A DNA stretch of 64,000 bases, taken from assembly GCF_024227715.1 (NCBI RefSeq), contig NZ_CP100448.1:2563655-2627654 (forward strand), written 5' to 3'. Below, piece by piece: positions 25,040 through 33,353 of this stretch. The notes under the pieces were generated by a model. The model did no database searches and had not been told where the DNA came from. It saw only the letters and a program-made list of their open reading frames with translations. The DNA comes from Halomarina litorea (GTDB lineage: Archaea; Halobacteriota; Halobacteria; Halobacteriales; Haloarculaceae). The position numbers were made by a program, and so were the translations under genes. Positions within the stretch are counted from its first letter, which is position 1. Every line of letters begins with the position of its first letter.

Positions 25040-25837
25040 ATGCACGTCGTCACCGTCGTCGGGGAGGACTCGGCGACGCTCGCCGGGCGTCTCGTCTCCC
25101 GACTCGCCGAGGAAGGCCCAGTCGCGTCGGTCACCCGAAACCCGGACGACCGGGAATCCGGGTTCGAGGATGAGTCGGCCACCGTCAGCCACGCCGTCGG
25201 CGGCGGCGGGTGGACCGCCTCGGGACCGGAGCGCACGCTCGACGACGTCGTCGACGACGCCGCACGCACGTGCGAGTACCTCGTTGCGGAGGGGTTCGAC
25301 GCCAGTCGCTACCCCACCGTCGTCGTCGGTGACAGGACGGTCCACGAAGGGGTGGACGTCCTCGCGCGCGGCGAGGGGGCGGATACGGACCTCGCGCCCC
25401 TCGTGGAGGCCATCGAAGAGACCGAACCCCACGAGACGCTGGCGTCGCTGGTCGAGGCGGTCAAACGCTCGCCGCGCGCGGAACGCTCGGGTGCCATCGC
25501 CACGTTCACGGGGCGCGTACGGGCGAAAGACAGCGAGGACGACGCGCGCACCGAACTACTGGAGTTCGAGAAGTACGAGGGGGTCGCCGAAGAGCGGATG
25601 GCGGCGCTCTCCCGGGAACTGGAGGAGCGAGAGGGCGTCTTCGAGGTGCGGATGCACCACCGGACGGGCGTCATCGCTGACGGCGAGGACATCGTCTTCG
25701 TCGTCGTCCTGGCGGGCCACCGCGGCGAGGCGTTCCGAACCGTGGAGGACGGCATCAACCGCCTCAAAGACGAGGTGCCCATCTTCAAGAAGGAGGTCAC
25801 GGTCGAGGAGGAGTTCTGGGTCCACGAGCGCGCGTGA
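25040..25837 (+). CDS. moaE: molybdopterin synthase catalytic subunit with MobB-like N-terminal domain
   Basis: Residues about 125-265 are MoaE, which adds sulfur to precursor Z to form molybdopterin: GAIATFTGRVRAKDS, LEFEKYEGVAEERM, RMHHRTGVIADGEDIVFVVV and KDEVPIFKKEV. Residues 1-115 resemble a shortened MobB-like domain (MHVVTVVGEDSATLAGRLVSRLAEEG) without an obvious Walker Lys. This N-terminal fusion is common in haloarchaea. The long upstream open frame is not coding, since ATG 25040 opens the domain. The next gene is 275 nt away. Confidence 0.93.
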   Translation: MHVVTVVGEDSATLAGRLVSRLAEEGPVASVTRNPDDRESGFEDESATVSHAVGGGGWTASGPERTLDDVVDDAARTCEYLVAEGFDASRYPTVVVGDRTVHEGVDVLARGEGADTDLAPLVEAIEETEPHETLASLVEAVKRSPRAERSGAIATFTGRVRAKDSEDDARTELLEFEKYEGVAEERMAALSRELEEREGVFEVRMHHRTGVIADGEDIVFVVVLAGHRGEAFRTVEDGINRLKDEVPIFKKEVTVEEEFWVHERA

Positions 25838-25899
25838 GCGAAATCGGTCCCGATTTCCGTGACGATAACACCACCATAACGGAGACAGGTGGTAATTAA

Positions 25900-25989
25900 C
25901 GCCGAGAAATCACTCCCTTACCGATCCTTTATTCGAAGTACCTCAGTTAGGAAACAAAAACTTAGCGCCGGTTCTAAAATTTCTCGGCG
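25900..25989. repeat. perfect 11-bp inverted repeat flanking an AT-rich intergenic segment
   Basis: CGCCGAGAAAT (25900-25910) and ATTTCTCGGCG (25979-25989) are exact reverse complements, 68 nt apart. The DNA between them is AT-rich relative to the region (GTACCTCAGTTAGGAAAC, GTTCTAAAA). It lies in the 275-nt gap between moaE and the DUF7123-like gene. It could be a small RNA, a protein binding site, or the scar of a lost mobile element. Confidence 0.6.
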
Positions 25990-26015
25990 TCTCTCGTCGC
26001 CTCGTGAAAGGAACG

Positions 26016-26020
26016 TTTTA
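26016..26020 (+). promoter_or_regulatory. TATA box for the DUF7123-like gene
   Basis: TTTTA in GAACGTTTTACTTG lies about 93-97 nt upstream of the ATG at 26113, leaving a leader of roughly 65-70 nt. The leader contains GGTGAGGT, a Shine-Dalgarno-like sequence, shortly before the ATG. This leadered arrangement differs from the leaderless genes nearby. Confidence 0.45.
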
Positions 26021-26112
26021 CTTGTATTCGTGCCGGGAACGGGGTGAAGCAACGCTAACGTTCCTGCCGATATATGCTCTCCAGTGGGAAAGCGGTGGGT
26101 GAGGTCACACAG

Positions 26113-26355
26113 ATGAGCGTCACAGCACCCTCCGTCGAGTCCGAGAGCAAGGAAGACCGCCTCCTCGCATACCTGCGGCGCAGCGCCGCGGACGGCGAGA
26201 TGTACTTCAAGAGCAAGTTCATCTCGGACGACGTCGGCCTCTCGCCCAAGGAGATCGGCGCGCTGATGGTCCGGCTCAGCGACTCCGCGACGGACCTCGA
26301 GATCGAGAAGTGGTCGTACACGAGCGCGACCACGTGGCGCGTCGCCCCGGCCTGA
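26113..26355 (+). CDS. small DUF7123-like haloarchaeal protein (80 aa)
   Basis: This compact helical protein carries a conserved haloarchaeal sequence: SESKEDRLLAYLRRSAADGE, MYFKSKFISDDVGLSPKEIG and SYTSATTWRV. The pattern resembles a winged-helix module and may bind DNA, but the role is unknown. The naming as DUF7123 is from memory. ATG 26113 is chosen over an in-frame ATG at 26074 because of the SD-like GAGGT and the family's usual N-terminus. Confidence 0.85.
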   Translation: MSVTAPSVESESKEDRLLAYLRRSAADGEMYFKSKFISDDVGLSPKEIGALMVRLSDSATDLEIEKWSYTSATTWRVAPA

Positions 26356-26427
26356 ATCGCCCGCTAACTGGTCCCCTCCTCCCCGCCGTCACGGGGTTTA
26401 TGCCGACACGTCTCGTTGTCCGTACCG

Positions 26428-27525
26428 ATGGACGACATCGATGGGCCGAACCGCGGCCCACCGGTCGACGCGTTTCGCTCGGTCTTCCAGGTCTACGAGG
26501 CACGTCGCGAGGGCGAGACGCTGCTCTACTTCGGTCGACCGACCGTCGCCCCCGACGTCCTCGAGCGTCGCCTCTGGCCGCTGTTCCGCGAGGCGGGCTA
26601 CGAGGTGTCCCTACGCGTGCGGACGGGCGAACACGTCCTCGTCGCCGAGCCACGGTCGACGGGCACCGACGGCGTCCCGTGGCTCAACGTGGTCTTCGCG
26701 CTCCTGACGGTCGTCACGACGCTCTTCGCCGGGTTCGAGTGGTACGGGCTGGAGGCCGACCTCGGTAACCCGAGGTCGCTCCTCCGGACGTGGCCGTTCG
26801 CCGTCGCCGTCCTCGGCGTCTTCGGCGTCCACGAACTCGGCCACTACGCCATGAGCCGGTACTACGACGTGAACGCCAGCCTCCCGTACTTCATCCCCGT
26901 CCCGACGGTGTTCGGGACGATGGGCGCGCTCATCCGGATGCGCGAGCGCATCCCGAGCCGACGGGCCCTGTTCGACATCGCCGTCGCTGGGCCGCTCGCG
27001 GGGCTGGTCGCCGCCGTCGGCGTCACCGCCGTCGGCCTCCAGCTCGACCCCGTCACGGCGGGGCCGGTCATCGGCATCGAGCGCCTGAACTACCCGCCCA
27101 TCATCCAGTTTATCGCCCTCGCGACGGGGGCCGACCTCTACCCCGCGGTCGGCCGGGTCAACCCCGTCGTCGTCGGCGGGTGGGTGGGGATGTTCATCAC
27201 GTTCCTCAACTTGCTCCCGGTCGGCCAGTTGGACGGCGGGCACATCGTCCGGGCGATGCTCGGCGAGCGCCAGGAGACGGTCGGCGCGCTCGTCCCCGCC
27301 GCGCTGTTCGGCCTCGGGGGGTACCTCCTGTTCGTCGCCGGCGAGGCCCTGCAAGGGGTCGTCCTCTGGTTCTTCTGGGGCGTCTTCGCCATCGGCCTCG
27401 CGTACGCGGGGCCGGCCACCCCCGTCCACGACGAGGCGCTCGACTCGAAACGCGTCGCGCTCGGCGTCCTCACGTTCGTCCTCGGGCTGCTCTGTTTCAC
27501 CCCGGTCCCCTTCCAGTTTGCCTGA
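26428..27525 (+). CDS. site-2-protease-family membrane metalloprotease
   Basis: This 365-residue M50 protease has a soluble N-terminal domain (residues about 1-75) followed by membrane segments. The zinc motif is VHELGHYAMSRYY, with the third ligand in LLPVGQLDGGHIV. FIPVPTVFGTMGALI is a family hallmark. It lacks the PDZ tandem of the 20717 protease and resembles the haloarchaeal short S2P branch. It probably cleaves regulators within the membrane. ATG 26428 is used rather than TTG 26416. Confidence 0.9.
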   Translation: MDDIDGPNRGPPVDAFRSVFQVYEARREGETLLYFGRPTVAPDVLERRLWPLFREAGYEVSLRVRTGEHVLVAEPRSTGTDGVPWLNVVFALLTVVTTLFAGFEWYGLEADLGNPRSLLRTWPFAVAVLGVFGVHELGHYAMSRYYDVNASLPYFIPVPTVFGTMGALIRMRERIPSRRALFDIAVAGPLAGLVAAVGVTAVGLQLDPVTAGPVIGIERLNYPPIIQFIALATGADLYPAVGRVNPVVVGGWVGMFITFLNLLPVGQLDGGHIVRAMLGERQETVGALVPAALFGLGGYLLFVAGEALQGVVLWFFWGVFAIGLAYAGPATPVHDEALDSKRVALGVLTFVLGLLCFTPVPFQFA

Positions 27526-27540
27526 AGGGTGTCGGTCGAC

Positions 27541-28404
27541 TCAGTGGGTGTACCCCCGGTCGGGGAGCGCCTCGCCGTCCATCTCCACGTCCCCTCCCTC
27601 GACGACCGACCCGACTGCGGTGACCGGCGTGGGTGAGGCGTCCCGCGCGGCCTCGGGGTCGTCGGTCGTGAACACCAGTTCGAAGTCCTCGCCGAAGTGG
27701 ACCGCGAGTTCGCGTTCGTCGGCCGCGTCGTCGGCCACCTCGCGGACCGCCCCGTCGACGGGGAGGGCGTCGGATTCGACGGCGAACCCGCAGTCGCTCG
27801 CCTCGGCTAGCTGGTGGAGCGACCGGGCGAGGCCGTCGCTGGAGTCCATCATCGCCCCGGCGAGGGGGGCGAGCGCCCGCCCCGCGGCGACCCGCGGTTC
27901 GAAGCGAAAGAGGTCGTTGGCGCGCTCGGGTGATTCGGGGAACAGGCGGAGGGCGGCCCCGCTCCTCCCGAGTGTGCCCGTCACACAGACCGTCTCGCCG
28001 GGGGACGCCCCCGACCGGAAGACCGGGTGGTCGGTCCGGCCGATGGCCGTCGAGGCGACGGTGAACTCCTCGTGGCCGTCGAGGTCACCGCCGACGTACT
28101 CGGCGTCGACGGCTTCGCACACGTTACCGGCACCGTCGAGGAACGCCCGGAGGTCGCCCTCCTCGAAGGTGGGGGCGGCGTAGACAGCGACTGCGGCGCG
28201 GGCGGCGGCCCCCATCGCGGCCACGTCCGAGAGCGACGCCCCGACGGCCCGCCACCCGGCGGTGTAGCGCGTCGTCCCGCCGGGGAAGTCCGTCGTTTCG
28301 TGGAGCATGTCGGTCGTGACGACGAGGTCGTCGACGACGGCGGCGTCGTCGCCCGCCGCGGGGAGGTCGGCCCCGATGAGCGCGAGGGCGGCACGTTCGT
28401 CCAT
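27541..28404 (-). CDS. thiL: thiamine-monophosphate kinase
   Basis: ThiL phosphorylates thiamine phosphate to thiamine diphosphate. The 287-residue PurM-like protein has GDDAAVVDDLVVTTDMLHETTDF, then VGASLSDVAAMGA, VTGTLGRSG and MMDSSDGLARSLHQLA, in family order. The C-terminal HFGEDFELVFT is also diagnostic. It ends 16 nt from the S2P gene, tail to tail, and is divergent from the UPF0104 gene. Confidence 0.93.
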   Translation of the reverse strand: MDERAALALIGADLPAAGDDAAVVDDLVVTTDMLHETTDFPGGTTRYTAGWRAVGASLSDVAAMGAAARAAVAVYAAPTFEEGDLRAFLDGAGNVCEAVDAEYVGGDLDGHEEFTVASTAIGRTDHPVFRSGASPGETVCVTGTLGRSGAALRLFPESPERANDLFRFEPRVAAGRALAPLAGAMMDSSDGLARSLHQLAEASDCGFAVESDALPVDGAVREVADDAADERELAVHFGEDFELVFTTDDPEAARDASPTPVTAVGSVVEGGDVEMDGEALPDRGYTH

Positions 28405-28472
28405 ACACCCCCATCGCGGCCCGACAGATAAGGTCCGGTGGCTTCAAGCCGCTCACGGCCGCGCCGTGGGGT

Positions 28473-29489
28473 ATGGACCTGAACGTGCGGGCGACCGCCA
28501 TCGGCTTTCTCGCCGCACTGGCCGCGCTCGCCGTGTTGCTGTGGGTCATCGGCATCGACACCATCGTCCGGACGATGGGGATGGCCGACCCCGCGATTCT
28601 CGCCCTCCTGCCGTTCGTCGGTGCCGCGTGGCTCGTCTCGTGGGGCCTCTCGCTCCGAGTGGTCCTCGGGGTCATCGGCACTCCCATCAGCGTCACCAAG
28701 TCCGTGCTCATCTACTCGGCGGCGACGTTCGCCAACAACGTCACCCCGTTCGGGCAGGCCGGCGGCGAACCCATCACCGCCTACCTCATCGCCGACGCGA
28801 CCGACAACCAGTACGAGTCGGGGCTAGCGGCCATCGCCAGCGTGGACGCGCTGAACTTCTTCCCCTCGCTCTCGCTCGCGGGCGTCGCCCTCGCGTACTT
28901 CGGTGCGACGGCGACCCTCGGCAGACAGTTGCGGGTCGCGGGGGTAGCCATCGCCGTCCTCGCGCTGGTCGTCCCGCTCGCTGGCTACGCCCTCTGGCGA
29001 TTCCGCCTCCACGTCGAGGGGGGGCTGGCCCGTGTCCTCACCCCCATCGCCCGCGGCCTCGCCCGCCCGATTCCGGGCCGCTCGGCGCCCGACGAAGCGG
29101 CCGTCCGGGTCCGCATCGAGGGTTTCTTCAACGCGGTCGGCCGCGTCGCCGAGGACCGCCGCCGTCTCGTCCTCGCGCTCGGGTTCGCCACCATCGGGTG
29201 GCTCGCGCTCTCGACGTCGCTGTGGCTCTCGCTGTACTCGCTCGGGTTCCGGGTCCCCTTCGCCGCCGCCCTGCTCGTCATCCCCATCGGCTCCCTCGCC
29301 TCCATCACCCCGTTCCCGGGCGGACTGGGGGGTATCGAGGGCGTCCTCATCGCCCTGCTGGTCCCGACGACGGGCGTCGACCTCGCCGCGGCGAGCGCCG
29401 CCGTCCTCATCCACCGCACCGTGACCTACTGGCTCCCGACGCTGTTCGGGGGCGGTGTGGCGGCGATGTACGGCTTCGACGCACTGTGA
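28473..29489 (+). CDS. UPF0104/lysylphosphatidylglycerol-synthase-type membrane protein (flippase-like)
   Basis: This 338-residue protein has about eight membrane helices in the pattern of UPF0104 and the MprF membrane half. Conserved residues occur in NNVTPFGQAGGEPI and TPFPGGLGGIEGVL. Such proteins move or flip lipids; haloarchaeal substrates are unknown. It is on the same strand as the LysE-like gene 42 nt downstream. Confidence 0.85.
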   Translation: MDLNVRATAIGFLAALAALAVLLWVIGIDTIVRTMGMADPAILALLPFVGAAWLVSWGLSLRVVLGVIGTPISVTKSVLIYSAATFANNVTPFGQAGGEPITAYLIADATDNQYESGLAAIASVDALNFFPSLSLAGVALAYFGATATLGRQLRVAGVAIAVLALVVPLAGYALWRFRLHVEGGLARVLTPIARGLARPIPGRSAPDEAAVRVRIEGFFNAVGRVAEDRRRLVLALGFATIGWLALSTSLWLSLYSLGFRVPFAAALLVIPIGSLASITPFPGGLGGIEGVLIALLVPTTGVDLAAASAAVLIHRTVTYWLPTLFGGGVAAMYGFDAL

Positions 29490-29530
29490 TTCGGGAGGTT
29501 TAGGGGGCGTCCTCGCCCAGAGGCGAGCGA

Positions 29531-30172
29531 ATGGACCTCGGGACGCTCGCCCTGTTCGTGCCCGCGGCGGTCGCACTCATCGTCACCCCCGGACCGGACT
29601 CGCTGTACGTCCTCTCGCGGGGCGTCGGAGCGGGGCGCTCGGTGGGCGTCCGCGCCGCCCTCGGCGTGAGCACGGGCGTCCTCGTCCACACTGCGGCGGC
29701 CGCACTCGGCCTCTCGGTGCTCTTTCGGACCTCCCAACTCGCCTACGCTGTCGTGAAGTACGTCGGCGCGGCCTACCTCGTCTACCTCGGGGTCGTCGCG
29801 ATTCGCGGGCGCGACGCCACCTCGCTCGGCGAGGAGGTCGAGGCGGCCGGTGGGGCGGGCGACCGGACGGGAGACGACCGCGCGGGCGGGTTCGCGCGCG
29901 GCGTCCTCGTCAACGTGCTCAACCCGAAGGTGGCGCTGTTCTTCCTCGCCTTCCTCCCGCAGTTCGCCTCCGGGGCGGACGCCCCCCTCGAGATGGGCCT
30001 GCTCGGGGCGACGTACGCCCTGCTGACGTTCGCGTACCTCGGCGGGGTGGCCGTGTTCTCGGACGCCCTCGGTCGCCGTCTCGACGGCCGCGAGGGCACC
30101 GTGCAGGCCGCCTCCGGCGTGGTCCTCGTCGGCCTCGGGGTGGGACTGCTGGCGGAGGGGCGCCTCGGGTGA
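29531..30172 (+). CDS. LysE family translocator
   Basis: This 213-residue protein has about six hydrophobic segments and the LysE/RhtB signatures: PGPDSLYVLSRGVGAGRSVGVRAALGVSTG near the N-terminus and LVNVLNPKVALFFLAFLPQF. Members export amino acids or small metabolites. The substrate cannot be predicted. It may be co-transcribed with the UPF0104 gene. Confidence 0.88.
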   Translation: MDLGTLALFVPAAVALIVTPGPDSLYVLSRGVGAGRSVGVRAALGVSTGVLVHTAAAALGLSVLFRTSQLAYAVVKYVGAAYLVYLGVVAIRGRDATSLGEEVEAAGGAGDRTGDDRAGGFARGVLVNVLNPKVALFFLAFLPQFASGADAPLEMGLLGATYALLTFAYLGGVAVFSDALGRRLDGREGTVQAASGVVLVGLGVGLLAEGRLG

Positions 30173-30254
30173 CCCGCGGCGGGGAGAAACCGGGGGACTG
30201 CGCCGGGCCGCCGTCGCCGTGCCACACCCACTCGCCCCGGGGAGTCATCGATGT

Positions 30255-30262
30255 GTTTAAAC
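30255..30262 (+). promoter_or_regulatory. TATA box for rps19e
   Basis: GTTTAAAC is about 28 nt upstream of the ATG at 30287, in a strongly AT island, giving a leaderless mRNA for the ribosomal protein. Confidence 0.65.
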
Positions 30263-30286
30263 GGCCCGCGACGGACCGTACGGGTA

Positions 30287-30736
30287 ATGACGACGTTCTA
30301 CGACGTCCCGGCAAACGACCTCATCGAGGCCGTCGCCGAGAAGCTGGACATCGAGGAACCGGACTGGGCCGAGTTCACGAAGTCGGGGGTCGCCCGCGAG
30401 CGAACGCCCGAACAGGACGACTTCTGGCAGATTCGCGCCGCGAGCATCCTCCGCACCGTCGCGAAGGACCAGCCCATCGGCGTCGAGCGACTGTCGAGCC
30501 GATACGGCGGCTCCAAGCAGGGGTCGACGCGCTACCGCGTCCGTCCGGACCGCAAGACGAAGGCCAGCGGCAAGGTCATCCGCACCATCCTCCAGCAACT
30601 GGAGGAGGCCGGCTACATCGAGACGGCCGAGGGCGAGGGCCGCCGCATCAGCGGTGACGGCCGCGCGCTCCTCGACGAGACGGCGAGCGAGGTCCTCGAG
30701 GACCTCGACCGTCCGGACCTCGAACGCTACGCGTAA
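30287..30736 (+). CDS. rps19e: ribosomal protein S19e
   Basis: This 149-residue protein of the small subunit, found only in archaea and eukaryotes, is needed for late 30S/40S maturation. It has a winged-helix fold: [27 protein letters not shown] and [14 protein letters not shown] are strong signatures. [18 protein letters not shown] closes the fold. It is followed after 50 nt by the PDCD5-like gene, as in many archaea. Confidence 0.95.
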   Translation: MTTFYDVPANDLIEAVAEKLDIEEPDWAEFTKSGVARERTPEQDDFWQIRAASILRTVAKDQPIGVERLSSRYGGSKQGSTRYRVRPDRKTKASGKVIRTILQQLEEAGYIETAEGEGRRISGDGRALLDETASEVLEDLDRPDLERYA

Positions 30737-30786
30737 CCCCGCCAAACAGCGTCACGGTTTTACTCCCCACTCCCCAATCACCAGCT

Positions 30787-31134
30787 ATGCCAAGCGAGGA
30801 CGAACTGGACGAACTCCGACGCAAGAAGATGGAACAGCTCAAGGAGCAACAGCAGGGCGGCGGCGAGGTCGACGAGGAGGCGATGAAGGCCCAGCAAGAA
30901 CAGGCCGAGGCCCAGCGGAAGGCCGTCCTCCGTCAGTACCTCACCGACGGCGCGCGAAAGCGCCTCAACTCGGTGAAGATGTCGAAGCCGGACCACGCCG
31001 ACCAGATCGAACAGCAGATCGTCGCGCTCGCCCAGTCCGGGCGCGTCCAGGGCCAGATCGACGAGGAGCAGATGAAGAGCCTCCTCCAGGAGCTGACCCC
31101 GGACTCGAAGAGCTTCAACATCAAGCACCGGTAA
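30787..31134 (+). CDS. PDCD5-like DNA-binding protein
   Basis: This 115-residue protein matches the archaeal PDCD5 family. It is highly charged, with a Gln/Glu-rich helical N-terminus ([18 protein letters not shown]) and a C-terminal bundle ([20 protein letters not shown]). [13 protein letters not shown] is the conserved final helix. Homologues bind DNA or act with chaperonins. Its place after S19e is conserved in archaea. Confidence 0.93.
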   Translation: MPSEDELDELRRKKMEQLKEQQQGGGEVDEEAMKAQQEQAEAQRKAVLRQYLTDGARKRLNSVKMSKPDHADQIEQQIVALAQSGRVQGQIDEEQMKSLLQELTPDSKSFNIKHR

Positions 31135-31237
31135 CCCGGTCACGTCCTCCGGTTTTCCCGCCTCGCGAGCGCCCGCGCCGTGGGTCCCCGTGTCCCCGTA
31201 CCGTTCGGTTGAAGTACGCCCTCCGTGACTCTCCGGT

Positions 31238-32542
31238 ATGTACGAGGGCATCAAGGGGTTTCGTGACTTCTACCCCGCCGAGATGGCCCCCCACCGGGAG
31301 GTCATCGACACCATCGAGCGTGTCGCGCGCGGGTACGGCTTCCGCGAGATAGGGACGCCCGCGCTCGAACGCGCCGAACTGTGGACGGACAAGAGCGGCG
31401 ACGACATCGTCGACGAACTGTACGCCTTCGAGGACAAGGGCGGCCGTCACGTCACGCTGACGCCCGAACTCACGCCGACCGTGGCGCGGATGGTCGTCGC
31501 CAAGCAGCAGGAGCTCTCGAAGCCCATCAAGTGGTTCTCGACGCGCCCGTTCTGGCGCTACGAGCAGGTCCAGCAGGGGCGCTTCCGCGAGTTCTACCAG
31601 ACGAACGTGGACGTCTTCGGGAGCGCGGAACCCGAGGCCGACGCCGAGGTGCTGGCGTTCGCCGCCGACGCCCTCGTGGAACTCGGTCTGGACGCCGAGG
31701 ACTTCGAGTTCGAGGTGTCCCACCGCGACATCCTCGGCGGCCTCCTCGAGGCGTTCGACCGCGAGGTGGACACGCGAGCGGCCATCCGCGCCGTCGACAA
31801 GCGCGACAAGGTCGAGGAGGCGGAGTACTACGGCCTGCTGGAGGACGCCGGCCTCACGTTCGACGAGGCCCAGCGCTTCGACCAGTTGCTGGACGCCGAC
31901 GACCTCTCGGAACTGGTCGAGTTCGCCGGCACGGAGCGCGTCGAGGACGCCGTCGCGAACCTCGAAGCCGTCCTCGACGCGGTCGAGGACCTCGGCGCGC
32001 GCGAGTACTGCACCGTCTCGCTTCGCACCGCCCGCGGTCTCGACTACTACACGGGCGTCGTCTTCGAGTGCTTCGACACCACGGGCGAGGTCTCGCGGTC
32101 GGTGTTCGGCGGCGGGCGCTACGACGACCTCATCGAACAGTCGGGCGGCCAGCCCACCCCCGCCGTCGGCGTCGCCCTCGGTGTGATGAACTCCACCCTC
32201 CCCCTCCTCCTCCAGCGGGCGGGCGTCTGGCCCGAGGAGGCCGTCTCGACGGACTACTACGTCCTGAGCGTCGGCGACACCCGGGCCGTGGCGAGCGACG
32301 TCGCCCGCGACCTGCGCGAACTGGGTCACGTCGTCGAGACAGACGTCTCCGACCGGAGCTTCGGCGCGCAGATGGGGTACGCCGACTCCATCAACGCCGA
32401 GACGGTCGTCATCGTCGGGGAGCGCGACCTGGAGAACGACGAACTGACCATCAAGGACATGGAGAGCGGCGAGCAGACCGCCGTCCCCCTCGAGGACTTC
32501 CCGCCCGAGTCGGGCCGGCCGACCTACGAGGACTTCGAGTAG
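31238..32542 (+). CDS. hisS: histidyl-tRNA synthetase
   Basis: This 434-residue class II synthetase is complete. Motif 2 is FWRYEQVQQGRFREFYQ. The histidine-binding loop is RTARGLDYYTG, and motif 3 is FGGGRYDDLIEQ. The C-terminal anticodon domain runs from about residue 335 (DYYVLSVGDTRAVA). The N-terminus MYEGIKGFRDF is typical of archaeal HisRS. truA follows after 4 nt in an operon. Confidence 0.95.
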   Translation: MYEGIKGFRDFYPAEMAPHREVIDTIERVARGYGFREIGTPALERAELWTDKSGDDIVDELYAFEDKGGRHVTLTPELTPTVARMVVAKQQELSKPIKWFSTRPFWRYEQVQQGRFREFYQTNVDVFGSAEPEADAEVLAFAADALVELGLDAEDFEFEVSHRDILGGLLEAFDREVDTRAAIRAVDKRDKVEEAEYYGLLEDAGLTFDEAQRFDQLLDADDLSELVEFAGTERVEDAVANLEAVLDAVEDLGAREYCTVSLRTARGLDYYTGVVFECFDTTGEVSRSVFGGGRYDDLIEQSGGQPTPAVGVALGVMNSTLPLLLQRAGVWPEEAVSTDYYVLSVGDTRAVASDVARDLRELGHVVETDVSDRSFGAQMGYADSINAETVVIVGERDLENDELTIKDMESGEQTAVPLEDFPPESGRPTYEDFE

Positions 32543-32546
32543 GCCG

Positions 32547-33353
32547 ATGCGGGCGTTCCGTGTGGCGTACGACGGAACCGCCTTCTACGGCTTCCAGCGC
32601 CAACCGGACGTCCCCACCGTCGAGGGGACGCTGTTCTCGGCGCTCGCCCGCCTCGGGGTGTACGACCCCGAGGACCACCGCCCCGCCGGGTACGCCGCCG
32701 CGGGGCGGACCGACGCCGGCGTCTCGGCACTGGCACAGACGGTCACGCTGGAGGGACCGGACTGGCTGACCCCCCGGTCGCTCAACTCCGAACTCCCCGC
32801 CGACGTTCGCGCGTGGGCGTCCGCGCCGGTCCCCGAGGGGTTCCACGCGACCCACGACGCCGTCTCGCGGACCTACACCTACCACCTCCACGCGCCCGAG
32901 GCGGATACGGCCCGCGCCCGGACCGTCCTCGCTTCCCTCTCGGGGCACAACGACCTGCACAACCTCACGCCCGACGAGGAGGGGACGGAGCGAACCCTGG
33001 AGACGACGCTCGCGGCAGACGGGGAGTACCTCGTGGTCTCGGTCGAGTCGGGCGGATTCGCGCGGGAACTCGTGCGCCGACTCGTGGGACTGCTGGACGT
33101 CGTCGCCCGGGGCGAACGCGACGAGGGCTACGTCGAGCGAGCGCTCTCCGACGAGGTCCTCTCGGGCGGCGAGGGGGTTCCCGCGGCCCCGCCCGAACCG
33201 CTCGTCCTGACCGACGTGGCCTACGACGATCTCGACTTCACCGTCGACGAGCGTGCCGCGTCCAGCGCCCGCGAGGTGTTCGAGGCGCGGCGCGTGGAGC
33301 GACAGACGGGCGCGCGGGTCGCGGGGACGATACGGGACGGCTGCGGAGAGTAG
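32547..33353 (+). CDS. truA: tRNA pseudouridine synthase A
   Basis: TruA makes pseudouridine at positions 38-40 of the tRNA anticodon stem. The 268-residue protein carries the catalytic Asp in AAGRTDAGVSALAQ (about residue 57). YDGTAFYGFQRQP opens the fold and GFARELVRRLVGLL is the second conserved block. It starts 4 nt after hisS. Its stop lies directly against the stop of the M28 peptidase. Confidence 0.93.
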   Translation: MRAFRVAYDGTAFYGFQRQPDVPTVEGTLFSALARLGVYDPEDHRPAGYAAAGRTDAGVSALAQTVTLEGPDWLTPRSLNSELPADVRAWASAPVPEGFHATHDAVSRTYTYHLHAPEADTARARTVLASLSGHNDLHNLTPDEEGTERTLETTLAADGEYLVVSVESGGFARELVRRLVGLLDVVARGERDEGYVERALSDEVLSGGEGVPAAPPEPLVLTDVAYDDLDFTVDERAASSAREVFEARRVERQTGARVAGTIRDGCGE

